Source of the DNA: Pseudomonas paraversuta
Lineage (GTDB): Bacteria; Pseudomonadota; Gammaproteobacteria; Pseudomonadales; Pseudomonadaceae
NCBI RefSeq assembly: GCF_904063065.1
Contig: NZ_CAJFCL010000001.1
Span: 124,001 to 188,000, forward strand
Direction: 5' to 3'
Length of the DNA: 64,000 nt
Part shown: piece by piece, positions 49,979-58,307 of the stretch
Position numbering within the stretch: position 1 is the first letter of the stretch
Layout: each line of letters opens with the position of its first letter
The notes under the pieces: generated by a model
What the model was told of the DNA's origin: nothing
The model's input: only the letters and a program-made list of their open reading frames with translations
The model's database searches: none
Translations under genes and position numbers: made by a program

Positions 49979-50913
49979 CCCCTTTTCAAATGACCGCTCA
50001 CGAGAGCATCGACGCACAGGCGGCCACCTGGTTTGCGCGTAATCGCAATCAACCCGACAGCAATTGCCGCGAGCAATTCAACAGCTGGAAGGCCGTCCCT
50101 GCCCATGCCCGGGCATATGCCGAATTTGAGTCTCTGTGGGCCGATCTCGGCGAACTCAAGCAGTTGAATAAACCCGTGCCCCTGCCCCGGCGCCGCCGCT
50201 CAGTGTTTGCCCTGGCAACGGCCGCAGCAGTGTTATGCGCCGTGTTTGCACTCAATATCGGTACCCCGGTACAGCTGCATCAACAACAGATCGCAACCCA
50301 GAGTCAGGACGCAAAAACCGTCAGACTGCCCGACGGCAGCACCTTGACCGTCAATGCCAACACCCGTTTGCGCATCGACTTCAGCGCCAGTCAGCGGGAC
50401 ATCTATCTGGATCGGGGCCAGCTCTATATCGAAGTGGCCGCCAATAAGGAACAGCCGCTGGTGGTACACGCCGGCCATGCGCGGGTCCGGGTCGTCGGCA
50501 CCGGTTTTGATGTGCGCCGCAGCCAGCGTCAATTGGTGGTGAGTGTCGCCCACGGGCAAGTCGCGTTTATCCCCGATGGCAAGTCGGCCGCCTTGCTGGG
50601 CGCCTCACAGCGTGCCACTTACGACTACGCCAAAGGCTCGCTTGAGGAGCAAAGTCTCAGCCCGGGTGAAGTGGCTGACTGGCGCAGCGGGCATCTGTCC
50701 TTTCGCAATCGTGAACTGGCCAGCCTGGTGGACGAGCTGGATTTATACCGCCCCGGGGTGATCGAGCTGGCAGACGGCCCGCTTGGCCGCTATAAGGTCT
50801 CGGGCAATCTGGATGTCAGTGACCCCTTGGCTCTGGTCAAGGCTTTACCCGCGCTGATCCCGGTGAAAAATCACCTGCTGGATAACGGAAAAATCCGTAT
50901 CGAGCCCCGCTAA
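49975..50913 (+). CDS. FecR-like anti-sigma regulator
   Basis: A 312-residue FecR-type protein that binds the ECF sigma factor and passes the signal from the receptor. It has a cytoplasmic DUF4880 start (about 10-70, AATWFARNRNQ and WKAVPAHARAYAEFE), one membrane helix (about 80-100, FALATAAAVLCAVFALNIG), and a periplasmic FecR domain (about 120-310, with RLPDGSTLTVNANTRL). It is translationally coupled to the sigma gene and followed by a hairpin and the receptor. Confidence 0.94.
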   Translation: MTPFQMTAHESIDAQAATWFARNRNQPDSNCREQFNSWKAVPAHARAYAEFESLWADLGELKQLNKPVPLPRRRRSVFALATAAAVLCAVFALNIGTPVQLHQQQIATQSQDAKTVRLPDGSTLTVNANTRLRIDFSASQRDIYLDRGQLYIEVAANKEQPLVVHAGHARVRVVGTGFDVRRSQRQLVVSVAHGQVAFIPDGKSAALLGASQRATYDYAKGSLEEQSLSPGEVADWRSGHLSFRNRELASLVDELDLYRPGVIELADGPLGRYKVSGNLDVSDPLALVKALPALIPVKNHLLDNGKIRIEPR

Positions 50914-50955
50914 AAAACATATGCGAATATTTTTCATTCGCATATGTGGTTTTCT
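50912..50955 (+). terminator. Hairpin between fecR-like gene and receptor
   Basis: A 12-bp perfect stem (ACATATGCGAAT/ATTCGCATATGT) with a 7-base loop is followed by GGTTTTC. It begins at the fecR stop codon. It may attenuate transcription into the receptor or separate the two transcripts. Confidence 0.6.
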
Positions 50956-51028
50956 CTTTGTGCCGCGTCTTCCTTCGGTCTGCTAACGCATGTCTTTTTT
51001 GGCCTTTGTTGCCGCACCGGGGGATTTC

Positions 51029-53575
51029 ATGTTTCGCGCACCACATCACTTCTCGCACTTGTGCACACGTACTGGATTGCTCGCTGCGTGTATGGCGGTC
51101 AGCCTGCACGCCCATGCCGAATCGATCCAGTTGCAACTGCCGGCGCAATCGCTGGCCAGCTCATTGAGTGATGTGGCACAGCAGGCAAAAATCCAGCTGC
51201 TGTTTGACGAAGCCTTGTTACGCAATGTGCAAGCCCCGGCCCTAAGTGGCACTTTCAGCCCGCAAGAGGCGATCAACCGGTTGCTCAAAGGCACGGATTT
51301 CAGTCTGATCCAGGTCGACCGCACCTATGTTGTGCGCCCCCGGGAAGAAGGCATCACCACCAGCAACAGCCTGGAGCTGGGCGCGGTCAGCGTGGTGGGC
51401 AACGGCAACGAAGTCGACTCCAGCAACGTCGGCAAGTCGACCATGACCCAAACCGAAATCAACAGGTATCAGGCCAATAACATTCCCAGCCTGCTGGCCA
51501 CCTTGCCGGGCATCAACCTCGGCGGCTCCCTGAAACCGGGCGGCCAGACCATCAACATCTGGGGCATGGGCGAAGCCGAAGACGTCCAGATGACCGTTGA
51601 TGGCGCGACCAAAAGCGGTTTTGAGCGCTACAAGCAAGGCACGATCTTCATCGAACCTGAACTGATCAAACGCCTTGCAGTCGAAAAAGGCCCCCACGAT
51701 TTCCGCACCGGCAATGGCGGTTTTGGTGGCGTCGTACACATGGAGACCAAAGACGCACCGGACCTGCTGGAAGAAGGCAAAGACCTGGGCGCCATGCTCA
51801 AGTACGGTTACAGCAGCAACGACCATCAACAGGTCTACAGTGGCGCCGCCTACGGCCGGACCGAAGATGGCCGCGCCGATGCGCTGGTGTACTACACCAA
51901 ACGCGACGGCGATGACATGAAGCTCGCGGATAACATGCCCAACCCCGGCAATGTCTACCCGGTGAACCCCTTGCGCCTGCCCAATACGGCCCAGGACCTG
52001 GATGCGCAACTGCTCAAGCTCAACCTGCACCTGACCGACGAGCACAGCGTCGCAATGTCCTACTCGCAATCGAACAACCACTTGTGGGTCCCGTTCTCGG
52101 CTGTCAGCTACCCGGCGCCGCCGAGCCAGGCCAACATCGATAAATACGGTTACGACATTGCTTCGCAGCGCTACCTGTCCACCCGTTCGACCGTCGACAC
52201 CACCTGGTCGGCCAAATACAACTACGAGCCCATCGATAACCCTCTGCTTGATCTGGAAGTGAAGTACTCGCACTCCAACACCGAGCAGACCGATGAGCGC
52301 GGCGAACAGGCCTTCATCCAGCCCACCAGCGGCGGGCGCAAGATGGAAACCGGCTACACCGATGACATGCTCCAGATCGAAAACATCAGCCTGTTTGCCA
52401 CCGGCCCCCTGGACCATGCAGTCACCACCGGCGTGCAGTTTCGCAAGCATGAACGCGATGTGAACATGTGGATGCCGGGCAAGACCTACGAAGTAGAAAA
52501 ATACAACTATGGCCATTACCAGCCAGGCTTTATGCCCGCCGGCAAGGTGGACACCAACAGCTTTTATATCCAGGACGCCATCACCCTCGGTGATTTCACT
52601 CTGACGCCGTCGATGCGCTATGACCATGTTCGAAATCGTGGCCAGGAGAACGATGCGCCCTACTACAACCACCTGGAACTGGGCCATGACTACAGCGCCA
52701 AAACCTACACTGGCTGGTCGCCGCGCCTGTCAGCGTTCTGGAAAATAACCCCGCAGACCGCCCTGTTTGTCGACTACAGCAAAACCTGGCGCGCCCCGGT
52801 GATCGACGAACAGTACGAAGTCCAGGCCATTGGCGGCCGAACGTCCACCAGCCTCGGTCTCAAACCGGAGCGCATCACTGGCTGGCGCGGGGGCAATATC
52901 ACCACGTTCGATCAGATCTTTGGCGACAGCGACCACGCACTGATCCGCACCACCCTGTTCAGCAACAAGATCGACGATGAGATTTTCAAAGCCACGGGCG
53001 TGGGTTGTGCAGCGCAAACCGCGTCAGGCGGCATGACACAAGACTGCGGCCCCAACATGCCGAACTACCGCAACATTGGGAGCGTGACCATCAAGGGCTT
53101 TGAGATCGAAAGCTTCTACGAGGCCACTTACCTCTTCGGATCGCTGTCGTACGCATGGATGACCGGCAAACACCAAGGCGCCTACACCAACCCCTGGGGC
53201 CCCGACGTATGGGCCCGAGATGTTCCTGCGCCCAAGTGGGTGGCCGTACTGGGCACGAAAATTCCGGCCTGGGATGCCCGAATCGGCTGGAAAGGCGAGT
53301 TCGTGCGCAAGACTGACCGCTTGCCGAGCGATAACTACTACAGCAGCGATATCAGTGCCCTGGGCGACCGCTACTGGGACCACTACGACAATGACGGCTA
53401 CAACGTACAGGGCCTGTTTGCCAACTGGAAACCGACTCAGCCCTACCTCAAAGGCACCGAGGTCAACTTCACGGTGGATAACCTGTTCAACAAGAGCTAT
53501 CGCCCGATGCTCAGCGGAGAAAATGCCTACAGCCAGGGCCGTAACGCCAAAGTCAGCGTGACCCGGTTCTTCTAA
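51029..53575 (+). CDS. TonB-dependent signalling receptor, HasR-like heme receptor
   Basis: The 848 residues begin with a signal peptide (to about HA-ES), an STN secretin/TonB N-terminal signalling domain (about 35-100; SLASSLSDVAQQAKIQLLFDEALL), then the plug and the 22-strand barrel. Plug motif PELIKRLAVEKGPHDFRTGNGGFGG and WRAPVIDE (a FRAP-box variant) resemble HasR/heme receptors. A loop contains two cysteines (GCAAQ...TQDC). The start is the ATG after GGGGGAT. STN plus upstream sigma and FecR genes implies cell-surface signalling. No HasA hemophore or export genes follow. Confidence 0.85.
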   Translation: MFRAPHHFSHLCTRTGLLAACMAVSLHAHAESIQLQLPAQSLASSLSDVAQQAKIQLLFDEALLRNVQAPALSGTFSPQEAINRLLKGTDFSLIQVDRTYVVRPREEGITTSNSLELGAVSVVGNGNEVDSSNVGKSTMTQTEINRYQANNIPSLLATLPGINLGGSLKPGGQTINIWGMGEAEDVQMTVDGATKSGFERYKQGTIFIEPELIKRLAVEKGPHDFRTGNGGFGGVVHMETKDAPDLLEEGKDLGAMLKYGYSSNDHQQVYSGAAYGRTEDGRADALVYYTKRDGDDMKLADNMPNPGNVYPVNPLRLPNTAQDLDAQLLKLNLHLTDEHSVAMSYSQSNNHLWVPFSAVSYPAPPSQANIDKYGYDIASQRYLSTRSTVDTTWSAKYNYEPIDNPLLDLEVKYSHSNTEQTDERGEQAFIQPTSGGRKMETGYTDDMLQIENISLFATGPLDHAVTTGVQFRKHERDVNMWMPGKTYEVEKYNYGHYQPGFMPAGKVDTNSFYIQDAITLGDFTLTPSMRYDHVRNRGQENDAPYYNHLELGHDYSAKTYTGWSPRLSAFWKITPQTALFVDYSKTWRAPVIDEQYEVQAIGGRTSTSLGLKPERITGWRGGNITTFDQIFGDSDHALIRTTLFSNKIDDEIFKATGVGCAAQTASGGMTQDCGPNMPNYRNIGSVTIKGFEIESFYEATYLFGSLSYAWMTGKHQGAYTNPWGPDVWARDVPAPKWVAVLGTKIPAWDARIGWKGEFVRKTDRLPSDNYYSSDISALGDRYWDHYDNDGYNVQGLFANWKPTQPYLKGTEVNFTVDNLFNKSYRPMLSGENAYSQGRNAKVSVTRFF

Positions 53576-53600
53576 AACTGCAGATACCTCGCACACCGAC

Positions 53601-53647
53601 CTCAGGACAGCTTCGCCACCGGATGCAGCCTGTCGGCAGCGGCTACA
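53601..53647. repeat. Weak REP-like repeat
   Basis: The GACAG-CTTCGCC segment and CTGTCGGCAGCGGCTACA recall the TGTAGCCGCTGCC REP class, but pairing is incomplete. Confidence 0.3.
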
Positions 53648-53657
53648 AGAGAGTGGC

Positions 53658-53963
53658 TCAACCCTGCTTGCGCCCCACCAAATTCAATTCCGGCGCCTGC
53701 ACCCGGCGCTGGCTCAGGTAGCGGCTGCAACTTACCCGCAGGAACGAGGCGAAGTTGACCACTTCGCCCCGATAATCCATCACCTCTTCGTAGAGCTTGG
53801 CCACCAGCTGGTTGGTGGTCATGCCATCGGTTTCAGCAATCTCGCTGAGGATGTCCCAGAACTGGTTTTCCAGGCGCAAGGTGGTGACCACGCCGCAAAT
53901 ACGCAAGGAGCGCGAGCGCGACTCGTAAAGAATCGGATCGGCTTTGACATATAGCTCACACAT
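53658..53963 (-). CDS. Ribbon-helix-helix domain protein (RHH_4 type)
   Basis: A 101-residue protein with a small ribbon-helix-helix segment in the middle (about residues 20-65; VVTTLRLENQFWDILSEIAETDGMTTNQLVAKLYEEV), a DNA-binding fold shared with Arc-type repressors. RHH_4 proteins are often small regulators of unknown target. AGAGGG precedes the ATG. It lies 15 bp after the PfpI gene and is probably cotranscribed with it. Confidence 0.85.
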   Translation of the reverse strand: MCELYVKADPILYESRSRSLRICGVVTTLRLENQFWDILSEIAETDGMTTNQLVAKLYEEVMDYRGEVVNFASFLRVSCSRYLSQRRVQAPELNLVGRKQG

Positions 53964-53978
53964 GGTCGCACCCTCTTC

Positions 53979-54560
53979 TTACAAGGTAATGGTCGTACCC
54001 AACAACCCAAGAAACGCCGCCAGCCAGGCAGGATGCGCCGGCCACGCAGGCGCCGTCGCCAGGTTGCCTTGCACATGGGCCTTGGTCACGTCGATATCAA
54101 TGTAGGTACCGCCGGCCAATCGCACTTCCGGGGCGCAGGCCGGGTAAGCACTGCACTCGCGGCCTTGCAGCGTTCCGGCAGCCGCCAGCAATTGCGCGCC
54201 ATGGCACACAGCAGCAATTGGCTTACCGGCCTTATCGAATTCACGAACCAGTTCCAGAACCTTTTCGTTCAACCGCAGGTATTCCGGAGCTCGGCCACCT
54301 GGTACCACCAGCGCGTCATAGTCACTGGCCCGGACTTTGTCGAAATCGAAATTCAGGGCGAATAGATGACCCGGCTTCTCGCTGTAGGTCTGATCGCCCT
54401 CGAAGTCATGAATCGCCGTGCGAACGGTCTGCCCCGAGGTTTTGCCGGGGCACACTGCGTGAACCTGATGACCCACCATCAACAGCGCCTGAAACGGCAC
54501 CATCACTTCGTAGTCTTCAACGTAGTCGCCAACCAGCATCAGAATTTTTTTCGCCGCCAT
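53979..54560 (-). CDS. DJ-1/PfpI family protein
   Basis: A 193-residue glutamine-amidotransferase-fold protein of the PfpI/DJ-1 family with the nucleophile motif [11 protein letters not shown] (about residue 118; Cys in AVCHG) and [10 protein letters not shown]. Members act as glyoxalases, chaperones or stress proteins; the role here is unknown. GGAGGAG precedes the ATG. Confidence 0.88.
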   Translation of the reverse strand: MAAKKILMLVGDYVEDYEVMVPFQALLMVGHQVHAVCPGKTSGQTVRTAIHDFEGDQTYSEKPGHLFALNFDFDKVRASDYDALVVPGGRAPEYLRLNEKVLELVREFDKAGKPIAAVCHGAQLLAAAGTLQGRECSAYPACAPEVRLAGGTYIDIDVTKAHVQGNLATAPAWPAHPAWLAAFLGLLGTTITL

Positions 54561-54676
54561 GGTGAGTTCTCCTCCGGGGTAAGCCTTGGACTGATAAGAG
54601 TAGCCAAGGTACCCCCTGAGGGCCCACGCGGGTAATAGCCAGGTACTACGTGCCCGCCCGCAGGCTTGTTACAGGC

Positions 54677-55894
54677 TTACTTCAACAAACCGTCCGCCTG
54701 CAGCAAGGTTTCCAGGCAGTGCTCCTGAATGTTGTAAAACGCCTTGAGCTCCTGGATTTTCACCAGCAACTGCGCCGGGTCCAGGGGTTCGTCGCGTTTT
54801 ACCGCGAGGATCATTTTGTTTTTGTTGGTGTGTTCCAGGGAAATGAACTCAAACACTTTGGTTTCATAACCGCAGGCCTCAAGGAACAGTGCACGCAAGC
54901 TGTCGGTGACCATTTCGGCCTGCTGGCCAAGATGCAACCCGTATTGCAGCATCGGCTTGAGCAGCGCCGGGCTCTGGATCTGCAGGCGAATCTGCTTATG
55001 GCAGCACGGCGAGCACATGATGATCGCCGCCCCCGAACGAATGCCCATATGAATCGCATAGTCGGTGGCAATGTCACACGCATGCAGGGCGATCATCACG
55101 TCAATCGGGGTCGGCGCAAAGCTGCGCACGTCACCATGCTGAAAGGACAGGCCCGGGTGCTCCAGGCGCTGGGCGGCGTTGTTGCACAGCGTGACCATGT
55201 CTTCACGCAGCTCAACCCCGGTGACCACACCTTCAGCCTTGAGGCTGTGACGCAGGTAATCGTGAATGGCAAAGGTCAGGTAACCCTTGCCCGAACCGAA
55301 ATCCACCACCTTGACCGGTTGATCGAGCTTGAGCGGCGAGTTGCTCAAGGCGTGGGAAAACACCTCGATGAATTTGTTGATCTGCTTCCACTTGCGCGAC
55401 ATCGCCGGGATCAGTTCTTGCTGCTTGTTGGTGACCCCCAGATCCGCCAAAAACGGCCGGGTCAGGTCCAGGAAGCGATTTTTCTCACGATTATGCTCAG
55501 CCGACGGCAGTTCACGCTCCTGCTGGCTTTTACCTTTGAACAGCGAGCTTTTGCCCTTTTTGCTGTATTCCAGCTGCACTTCGTCGGTCAGGGTCAGCAA
55601 ATGCGCGTTTTTAAACGCTTCAGGCAACAGCCCGGCGATATTGGCCACGCCCTCTTCAAGGGGGAAGTTCTTGGTGATATCGCGGGTTTTGTAACGGTAC
55701 ACAAACGACAGGCAAGGCTGATCCTTGACCGTGACTTGCTTGATGATGATCCGCTGCAGCTCGGCCTCTGGCCCGACATACTTGGCCAGTACCAGTTTGA
55801 TAAAGGAGTTCTGGGCCAGGCCGGTTTCCAGCAAGTGCAAAAATTGCGCACGATGATCCGGCACAGACGGGGCGGTGGTAGCAGTCACTGACAT
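54677..55894 (-). CDS. SAM-dependent methyltransferase (Methyltransferase_32 type)
   Basis: A 405-residue protein with a C-terminal Rossmann methyltransferase: VVDFGSGKGYLTFAIHDYL (SAM motif I, about residue 200), GVELREDMV, ALHACDIATDYAIHMG, and a CSPCCHKQI cysteine/histidine segment typical of GSTCD-like methyltransferases. The N-terminal 140 residues are a separate domain. The target is unknown. The start is the ATG at MSVTATTAP. Confidence 0.87.
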   Translation of the reverse strand: MSVTATTAPSVPDHRAQFLHLLETGLAQNSFIKLVLAKYVGPEAELQRIIIKQVTVKDQPCLSFVYRYKTRDITKNFPLEEGVANIAGLLPEAFKNAHLLTLTDEVQLEYSKKGKSSLFKGKSQQERELPSAEHNREKNRFLDLTRPFLADLGVTNKQQELIPAMSRKWKQINKFIEVFSHALSNSPLKLDQPVKVVDFGSGKGYLTFAIHDYLRHSLKAEGVVTGVELREDMVTLCNNAAQRLEHPGLSFQHGDVRSFAPTPIDVMIALHACDIATDYAIHMGIRSGAAIIMCSPCCHKQIRLQIQSPALLKPMLQYGLHLGQQAEMVTDSLRALFLEACGYETKVFEFISLEHTNKNKMILAVKRDEPLDPAQLLVKIQELKAFYNIQEHCLETLLQADGLLK

Positions 55895-56001
55895 TGAAAA
55901 AGGTGCCTCGGGGGATGCAGGAGGGGGAATCTGAAAAGCAATGGCGGCTATTTTAGGCGCGTTCGCCGCCTGGGGCACGGGGTTATTTCAGCCAGCGGCG
56001 A

Positions 56002-56616
56002 TTACAACATCACCAGCCGATTGGGCAATTGATTGCGCGGATGGGTTTTCGGCACATGCCGCTCCAGCAGTTCGGCACAGGCATCGATGCAGGAAATAAA
56101 GCCTTCAGCCGTATGACCCAATGCCACACGGCGCGTGAAATCACTGACGATGCTGCCCCAATCGCTGTCGTCCAGATGTTGCGATATCCCTTCGTCCACC
56201 AGAATCTCGACATAGCGCTCGGCTTCGCTGACAAAAATCAGCACGCCGGTGCGGTCCCGGGTGTGATGCAGTTTTTGTTCGAGAAACTGGCGCCGGGCAA
56301 GATTGCTCGCGCGCCAATGCCGAATGCGCGGCGGGATCAAGCGGGTGGTGATGGCCGGCAGGCGAAAGATCAGGCTGAGGAAGACGAAGCAGGCCCACTG
56401 CAACATCAGCAAGCCGTAAATCTGCAGACCGCCGATCAAAAAATGCACCAGAGCGGGTACCACCAGGGCGATCAGGCTGGCCCATAACAAGGGGATATAG
56501 CTGTAATCATCCGCGCGCGGCGCCAGCACGGTGACAATTTCGGCGTCGGTACGCTGTTCGGCGCGGGTTACCGCGTCGGCAACCTGCTGTTGTTGCTGTG
56601 GGGTAAGTAAAGCCAT
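56002..56616 (-). CDS. TPM-domain membrane protein
   Basis: A 204-residue protein with a TPM fold (about 1-40 and 100-180; AEIVTVLAPRADDY, then RTGVLIFVSEAERYVEILVDEGI) split by two membrane helices (about 42-63 and 68-90). It is the third gene of the lemA operon. TPM domains occur in photosystem repair and phosphatase-like proteins; this one has no known role. Confidence 0.85.
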   Translation of the reverse strand: MALLTPQQQQQVADAVTRAEQRTDAEIVTVLAPRADDYSYIPLLWASLIALVVPALVHFLIGGLQIYGLLMLQWACFVFLSLIFRLPAITTRLIPPRIRHWRASNLARRQFLEQKLHHTRDRTGVLIFVSEAERYVEILVDEGISQHLDDSDWGSIVSDFTRRVALGHTAEGFISCIDACAELLERHVPKTHPRNQLPNRLVML

Positions 56617-56644
56617 GAGTGTCGATGCCCGTTAAATAAGTGAA

Positions 56645-57385
56645 TTACCAGCCGCCGGAAGCTCCGCCGCCGCCAAAACTGCCGCCGCCACCCCGAAAGC
56701 CGCCACCGCCTGCGCCACCGAAGCCCCCGCCACCGAACCCGCCGGAGCGGGTGCCCCCGCCGCCGCCCGAGTTGCAAATGCCGTAAAACTGGCAGACAGC
56801 CACGACCACAACGAACAACAGAAATAACAGCAACACCACACCGGGGTGCTCGGTCATCAAGTCACTGCCATCGCCCTGCCCGCTGGCGTAGGCCGGCTCA
56901 GGCACGGGATCGCCACCCAACACTTGCAGGATCGCGGCAACACCGTCGCTGATGCCCTGGCTGAAGTTACCGGCTTTAAAGGCCGGGGTAATGATCTGAT
57001 TAATGATGACCGAGGATTGCGCATCGGTCAGGCGGCCTTCCAGACCGTAGCCGACCTCGATCCGCAGTTTGCGGTCATCACGCGAGACGATCAGCAGGGC
57101 GCCGTTGTTTTTATCCTTTTGCCCGATACCCCAGGCCCGGCCCAACTGGTAGCCGAAATCCTCAATGGGAGTCCCTTGCAGATCCGCCACCGTAACCACC
57201 ACCACTTGCTCTCCGGTGGCTTTTTCGTGGGCTTCCAGTGTTTGCGCCAGTTGCTGGCGTGTGGCGGGGTCGAGCATCTGCCCGTCATCCACCACCCGCC
57301 CGCTCAGCGTCGGAAAAGTGAGTGCCTGTGCGGTGGCTATAAATAGCCACAGCAACAGACCCAAACCCGGTTTTGATACGCGCAT
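56645..57385 (-). CDS. TPM-domain protein with Gly-rich tail (YgcG-like)
   Basis: A 246-residue exported protein with a signal peptide (about 1-23), TPM domain (about 28-155; GRVVDDGQMLDPATR and GYGLEGRLTDAQSSVIINQII), a membrane helix (about 180-205), and a Gly-rich tail (SGGGGGTRSGG and GGGGF repeats) ending GASGGW. It is the second gene of the lemA operon. The tail is low complexity and not DNA repeats. Start ATG at 57385, with CGAGG upstream. Confidence 0.88.
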   Translation of the reverse strand: MRVSKPGLGLLLWLFIATAQALTFPTLSGRVVDDGQMLDPATRQQLAQTLEAHEKATGEQVVVVTVADLQGTPIEDFGYQLGRAWGIGQKDKNNGALLIVSRDDRKLRIEVGYGLEGRLTDAQSSVIINQIITPAFKAGNFSQGISDGVAAILQVLGGDPVPEPAYASGQGDGSDLMTEHPGVVLLLFLLFVVVVAVCQFYGICNSGGGGGTRSGGFGGGGFGGAGGGGFRGGGGSFGGGGASGGW

Positions 57386-57433
57386 CAGCACCTCGGCAGC
57401 TTGCCCCCCAGTAAGTGCAGGGTCAGGCGGTGG

Positions 57434-58042
57434 TTAGAACTTCACTTCCGGGGCTTTGTCGGCATCCGGTGCGGTGGCCTCGAAAGTCGGGCGAATCGGC
57501 AAGTCGCTGTACATCACGGCATGCCACAAACGGCCGGGGAAAGTGCGGATTTCGGTGTTGTAACGTTCAACTGCCTGGATGAAGTCGCGACGGGCCACGC
57601 TGATGCGGTTTTCCGTGCCTTCAAGTTGCGACTGCAAGGAGAGGAAGTTTTGATTGGACTTGAGGTCCGGATAGCGCTCGGACACCACCATCAGACGGCT
57701 CAAGGCTCCGGTCAGCTGGTTCTGTGCATCCTGGAACTGTTTGAGTTTTTCCGGATTGTTCAGGGTGCTGGCATCCACCTGGATCGACGTTGCCTTGGCC
57801 CGTGCCTCAATCACCGCGGTGAGGGTCGCCTGCTCTTGCCTGGCCGCACCTTTGACCGTTTCCACCAGGTTGGGGATCAAGTCGGAACGCCGCTGGTATT
57901 GGTTCTGCACTTGCGACCAGGCCGCCTTGACCTGCTCGTCCAGGGTCGGAATGGTATTGATCCCGCATCCCGCCAGCAGACTGCTCAACGCCAGCAGCGC
58001 GATGACTTTCCAGCCCGAGGACCTAACGCTTTGTAATTCCAT
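57434..58042 (-). CDS. lemA: LemA family lipoprotein
   Basis: A 202-residue protein with a lipobox (LSSLLAGC, so the cysteine is lipidated) and a LemA helical domain (about 40-190; RRSDLIPNLVETVKGAARQEQATL, NQLTGALSRLMVVSERYP). LemA is linked to envelope stress and, in some pathogens, to immune presentation; its biochemical role is unsettled. It is first in a lemA-TPM-TPM operon (gaps 48 and 28 bp). GGAG precedes the ATG. Confidence 0.93.
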   Translation of the reverse strand: MELQSVRSSGWKVIALLALSSLLAGCGINTIPTLDEQVKAAWSQVQNQYQRRSDLIPNLVETVKGAARQEQATLTAVIEARAKATSIQVDASTLNNPEKLKQFQDAQNQLTGALSRLMVVSERYPDLKSNQNFLSLQSQLEGTENRISVARRDFIQAVERYNTEIRTFPGRLWHAVMYSDLPIRPTFEATAPDADKAPEVKF

Positions 58043-58307
58043 GCTTGTGACGCTCCGAAATAACCCGATTGAGTTTATTGACCGCATACCCTGTGGAAAA
58101 ACTCCCTCACCGTGACTGAATATCTCCCGGCAACACTGGATTGCTGGTAGCTAATCAGCTAAAAGACTGCCTGCCATGTGGGAATACTTACCTTAACGAT
58201 AGGGTAATTTTTAAGTTAAGTAGTCCTTACATCCCCCACAGAACAATATCGCTTCAAAAGCGCGGGCCATCCCTCGCTTTAAGAGAGCGGCCGCGTAGAA
58301 GAATGTC

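Noticed and set aside
56640..56780. GC-rich low-complexity repeat
   Set aside because: It encodes the glycine-rich tail of the secreted TPM protein.
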